Source: Jimgerdemannia flammicorona
Lineage: Eukaryota; Mucoromycota; Endogonomycetes; Endogonales; Endogonaceae
Direction of reading: 5' to 3'
DNA: 10,422 bases
Assembly: GCA_003990745.1 (NCBI GenBank)
Contig: RBNI01007330.1
Coordinates: forward strand, 1 to 10,422
The notes beneath the pieces are model-generated. The model was not told the origin of the DNA. It did not search any database and was given only the letters and a program-made list of their open reading frames with translations. Shown here piece by piece: positions 7,901-10,422 of this stretch (positions are counted from its first letter, which is position 1; the number at the start of each line of letters is the position of its first letter). Position numbers and translations under genes: made by a program.

Positions 7901-9058
7901 GAGATTGATGAAGCTGGCCAAGGGATGGATCTGAGCTGGAAGAAGGAGTCAGATCAGCTGAGAGGTCTTGTCATTACCAGTGGTAAGTGGTGGACTTAGG
8001 CTGGTTGACTTTCCCAAGAGACTACACTGCTTGAGAGTATGATGGCTGAAGAGAGCCATGGAGTTGAGAGGGAGAGGTTGGGTTCTCCTATTGCAAAAGG
8101 TCTGGGAGATGAGGTCCTTACCTAGAGGCTTGACTGGAGATCTCCTATCTTTGGTTGGCCTTTGGAATACTGAACAATTGTGATACAAAGGCTTCTGGTG
8201 AGAGGTGGCAGAGGGAGCACACTGCATTGGAATTCATTAGTAGGGAAATGAAGGTGGCTTGGGATCTGGTAATGTGGTAATGGGACTGGGTATTGCTGGG
8301 TGGCATTCCCTTACTTAAGTTTGACATTAGTGATGGGATTGAATACCAAAGGGGACCAGGTCAGGATCTGTGGCCCAGTGGTTGACAAGGAGTAGGAATC
8401 AGCAAAGAGTGGGACTGGCATGGTGTATGGGTCTGGAGTGCTGAGGTGAGAAGATAGATGCTGCCAAAGTACTGGGTGACTTGATGGCACATACTGAGGA
8501 GGAATTTAATGCTCAACTACTGCTCAGGTTATCTTGTCGAGGGAGGTTGCTTCAACTGTGAGGAGTACCATAATGTAGGGCAGGAAGGGGGATATGTGCA
8601 GACATCTGAACATTGACTAGAAGAGGGTGAGGTACTTAGTGACTTTTGGCAGGCTGTTGGAGATCATTTGGGGGTAGGGTGTAGGGGAGTTGGCATGTGG
8701 GGGTGGTGGGAGGATCTGAGGGATAGACTGGTAGGGGGGTAGGAAAGGAATAGCTCACATTAGGCTGGGCTCTGACTATTTGGATGGAGTTGGCCAGCCA
8801 CTGGCTATTTGTTTTTGAGGATGGGAGGAGACTGGGCTTGGGGGTCCAGCTGCTGTGGTGGCATAGTCTTATGGAAGACATCTTGACAGGCTGGTGGTTT
8901 GGTTGAGAGTTGCAGGGTGGTCAGAGGTATTGATTGGTGAAGAAAATCTGTAGGCAGAGTGGGGGAAGGGTTGGAGTAGTGGGTGAGAAGGTGGTCTTTC
9001 ACCAAAGCACCTCTTTTGCTCAAACCACTCAGAGTGAGCTAAGCCACACAGATAGGGG
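7901..9058 (+). pseudogene. ORF2 C-terminal region (connector, weak zinc-finger remnant, tail)
   Basis: Frame 0 continues with VVSGGLRLVDFPKR, matching the G-G-L-G-L-x-D-f block after LINE RTs. It goes on through heavily stopped sequence to about 8190. Frame 1 carries EFISREMKVAWDL (about 8227-8265) and C-F-N-C (8548-8559), followed by a partial His/Gln-containing segment. That could be the decayed C-terminal zf-RVT or CCHC finger, but its later ligands are not clear. SDFWQAVGDHLG follows. Frame 0 returns with LTIWMELASHWLFVFEDGRR (about 8774-8831). The Trp-rich 'A-L-T-I-W...n-x-x-F' style is seen near the ends of fungal LINE ORF2 proteins. The exact stop is uncertain. Frame 0 runs into the first minisatellite units and meets TAA at 9114-9116. 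Confidence 0.65.
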
Positions 9059-10134
9059 CAACACAGTAACATGGACAACACAGGTGGGCAAGATGGGCAG
9101 GATGGCAAGACAGTAAGATGGGTGACATGGGCAAGATGGGCAGATGGCAAGACAGGTGACATGGGCAAAATGGGCAAAATGGGCAACATGGGCAACATGG
9201 GTAATATGGGCAGGCAACACGGGCAACACGGGCAACACAGGGAGCAACATGAGTAATATGGGCAATACGGGCAACATGGGCGGGCAAGATGGGCAAAATG
9301 GGCAAGACAGACAAGATGGGTAAGACGGACAAGATGGCAAGATGACAAGATGAGTGACATGGGCAAGATGGGCAAGATGGGCAAGATGGGCAAGATGGGC
9401 AAGGCGGGCAAGACGGGCAAGACAGGTAAGATGGGCAAGACAGCAAGATGGCAAGATGGCAAGATGGGCAAGATGGGCAAGATGAGCAGATGGCAAGACA
9501 GGCGACATGGGCAAGATGGGCAAAACAAGCAAAACAGGCAACACAGGCAACATGGGCTACATGGGTGGGTAACATGGGCAATACAGGCAACACAGGCAAC
9601 ATGGGCAACACAGGCAACACAGGCAACATGGGCAACATGGGCAACACGGGCGGGCAAGATGGGCAAGATGGGCAAGATGGGCAAGACGGCAAGATGGGTG
9701 ACATGGGCAAGATGGGCAGACAGCAAGACAGGTGACATAGGCATGACAGGCAAAACAGGCAAAATGGGCAACACGGGCAATATGGGCAACACAGGCAACA
9801 TGGGCAATATGGGCAACATGGGCAACATGGGCGGGCAAGATGGGCAAGACAGGCAAGATGGGCAAGATGGGCAAGATGGGCAAGACAGCAAGATGACAAC
9901 ATGGGCAATACAGGCAACATGGGCAGGCAAGATGGGCAAGACAGGCGACATGGGCAAGATGGGCAAAATGGGCAAAACAGGCAACATGGGCAACATGGGC
10001 AACACAGGCAACATGGGACATGAGCAACATGGGTGGGCAAGATGGGCAAGACAGGCAAGATGGGCAAGATGGGCAAGACAGGCAACACAGGCAACATGGG
10101 CAACACAGGTGGGCAAGACGGGCAAGACAGACTA
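9059..10134 (+). repeat. 9-bp minisatellite, consensus ACGGGCAAG/C and decay variants
   Basis: About 1.08 kb of tandem nonamers, roughly 115-120 units. The commonest are ATGGGCAAG, ATGGGCAAC, ACAGGCAAC and ACAGGCAAG, with fewer ACGGGCAAC/G. Occasional 8-bp units (ATGGCAAG, ACAGCAAG) and inserted GCGG steps break the phase. The last base splits the array into alternating CAAG-rich and CAAC-rich blocks. The longest perfect stretch is CAAGATGGG repeated near 9361-9400. Because the unit is 9 bp with no stop in any of the six frames, long ORFs arise on both strands. The array sits between the ORF2 end and the LINE 3' tail. It may be part of the LINE 3' UTR or a local expansion in this copy. Confidence 0.95.
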
Positions 10135-10410
10135 GATGCAAGACAGGAGGCACTAATAGGGGTAGGTCAGGTGCACTAGATGCCAAGTACTTGAGGTGGT
10201 TGGGGCTCACAACCCATACCCACTGAGTGGGGCAGGCCAGGTAGGAGGATCTAGTTATTCGGGCAGTGAGATCACAACTCACACCCTAAAGGTGCAAGGC
10301 TGAGTGAGAGTGAAGGTGGGGTTAAGATTGGGGTGGAATGGGGCTACTGATGTTGTATGAGGATATGTAGCATATTATAGATAGTTATTAAATGAGGCTA
10401 CAGCTTATAG
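10135..10410 (+). other. LINE 3' untranslated region
   Basis: This is unique sequence after the minisatellite with no open reading frame of note and stops in all + frames. Two small hairpins can be drawn: CCCAC-TGA-GTGGG (10219-10231), and GTGAG (10266-10270) with CTCAC (10278-10282). LINE 3' hairpins can be recognised by the reverse transcriptase, but nothing here proves that role. The last 50 bp become AT-rich. Confidence 0.6.
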
Positions 10411-10422
10411 AAAAAGAAAAAA
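10411..10422 (+). other. A-rich 3' tail of the LINE, cut by the window end
   Basis: AAAAAGAAAAAA closes the window directly after the 3' UTR. This is the expected terminal A-rich tail of a target-primed insertion on the + strand, and it agrees with the orientation of ORF1 and ORF2. Total length and the target-site duplication lie outside the window. Confidence 0.7.

Larger units (their letters stand above)
5436..9058 (+). pseudogene. LINE ORF2 pseudogene (endonuclease plus reverse transcriptase)
   Basis: ORF2 would nick genomic DNA and copy the LINE RNA onto the nick (target-primed reverse transcription). Domains in order: EN about 5436-6080, conserved GPGHWYLN link 6121-6144, charged linker 6145-6780, RT about 6780-7900, and a C-terminal domain to about 9058. 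Frames change 0 to 1 near 6055-6120, 1 to 0 at the C-run 7402-7407, 0 to 1 near 8160-8195, and 1 to 0 near 8760-8790. More than twenty stops, mostly TGA and TAG, interrupt it. The usual length for such proteins is about 1200 residues, which matches this 3.6-kb span. The start is unclear: the conserved LNINGL begins at 5436 with no clean ATG upstream in frame. It follows ORF1 by about 60 bp in a different frame. Confidence 0.87.
3372..10422 (+). mobile_element. Decayed LINE (non-LTR retrotransposon), about 7 kb, nested in copia
   Basis: The layout is ORF1, then ORF2 with N-terminal endonuclease, central reverse transcriptase and C-terminal domain, then a 3' region ending in an A-rich tail. No LTRs or integrase belong to it. 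An N-terminal apurinic-type endonuclease places it with LINEs of the L1/Tad/I style. I cannot assign a clade without a tree. The + strand is purine-rich throughout and C-poor. By eye, only 11 CG dinucleotides occur between 3380 and 9058. Stops and at least four frameshifts in ORF2 show the copy is inactive. It appears nearly full length because ORF1 is still present, unlike the common 5'-truncated copies. Confidence 0.87.

Noticed and set aside
9100..10100. Telomeric or centromeric satellite
   Set aside because: The unit is not telomere-like (no TTAGGG-type core). The array is short and flanked on both sides by LINE sequence.
8869..10125. 418-residue minus-strand ORF rich in L-P and C-P repeats, with overlapping minus ORFs of 355, 241 and 174 residues
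   Set aside because: The 9-bp unit (ATGGGCAAG and variants) contains no stop in any frame on either strand. Open frames across the array are therefore automatic. The peptides differ wholly by frame and have no non-repeat domain.
9059..10134. CRISPR-like repetition
   Set aside because: The units are directly adjacent 9-mers with no unique spacers and no cas genes, in a eukaryotic transposon setting.
9350..10135. 261-residue + strand ORF with M-G-K/M-G-N and G-Q-D-type repeats, collagen-like at first glance
   Set aside because: Same array effect. There is no true Gly-X-Y period across the ORF because 8-bp units change the frame (MGK to QDG to WAR). There is no start context or domain outside the array.

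Overview
The window looks like a transposon-filled stretch of a eukaryotic, most likely fungal (filamentous, perhaps basidiomycete), nuclear genome. I see no host gene, no bacterial operon structure, no ribosome binding sites, and no tRNA or rRNA gene. The assignment rests on two kinds of dead retroelement lying head to tail on the + strand: a Ty1/copia LTR element and a two-ORF LINE with an apurinic-type endonuclease. Both are riddled with stops and frameshifts and strongly short of CpG. The fungal call is an inference from protein style and composition; no single diagnostic gene is present.

Region 1 (about 1-3270) is an AT-rich, 3'-truncated Ty1/copia element. A probable LTR remnant comes first. 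Next is a short match to the reverse complement of the initiator tRNA-Met anticodon arm, a candidate half-tRNA primer-binding site. The decayed gag-pol order follows: gag N-terminus, UBN2-like gag core, zinc knuckle, DSGAT protease, HHCC/DD35E integrase, and the first residues of the reverse transcriptase. Homology stops abruptly after an RT motif (KWVYKIKYN) near 3270. The RT core, RNase H and 3' LTR are absent.

Region 2 (from 3271-3380 to 10422) is a LINE of about 7 kb in the same orientation, probably nested in the copia element. It has a purine-rich ORF1 (about 3452-5380) and an ORF2 (about 5436-9058) with endonuclease, linker, reverse transcriptase and a C-terminal domain. A minisatellite of about 1.08 kb with a 9-bp unit (9059-10134) and a short 3' UTR follow. 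The element ends in an A-rich tail exactly at the window end. ORF2 changes frame several times; one break is a single-base loss in a C-run inside an RT motif.

The most interesting part is the minisatellite. Its variants are essentially the original ACGGGC and its two CpG-deamination products, ATGGGC and ACAGGC. It still holds more CpG than the whole LINE body. It is arranged in larger blocks of about 180-200 bp bounded by GCGGGC (or GTGGGC/GCAGGC). It lies between the ORF2 end and the poly(A) tail, so it is probably carried by the LINE. All long ORFs across it, on both strands, are artefacts of a 9-bp unit with no stop in any frame.
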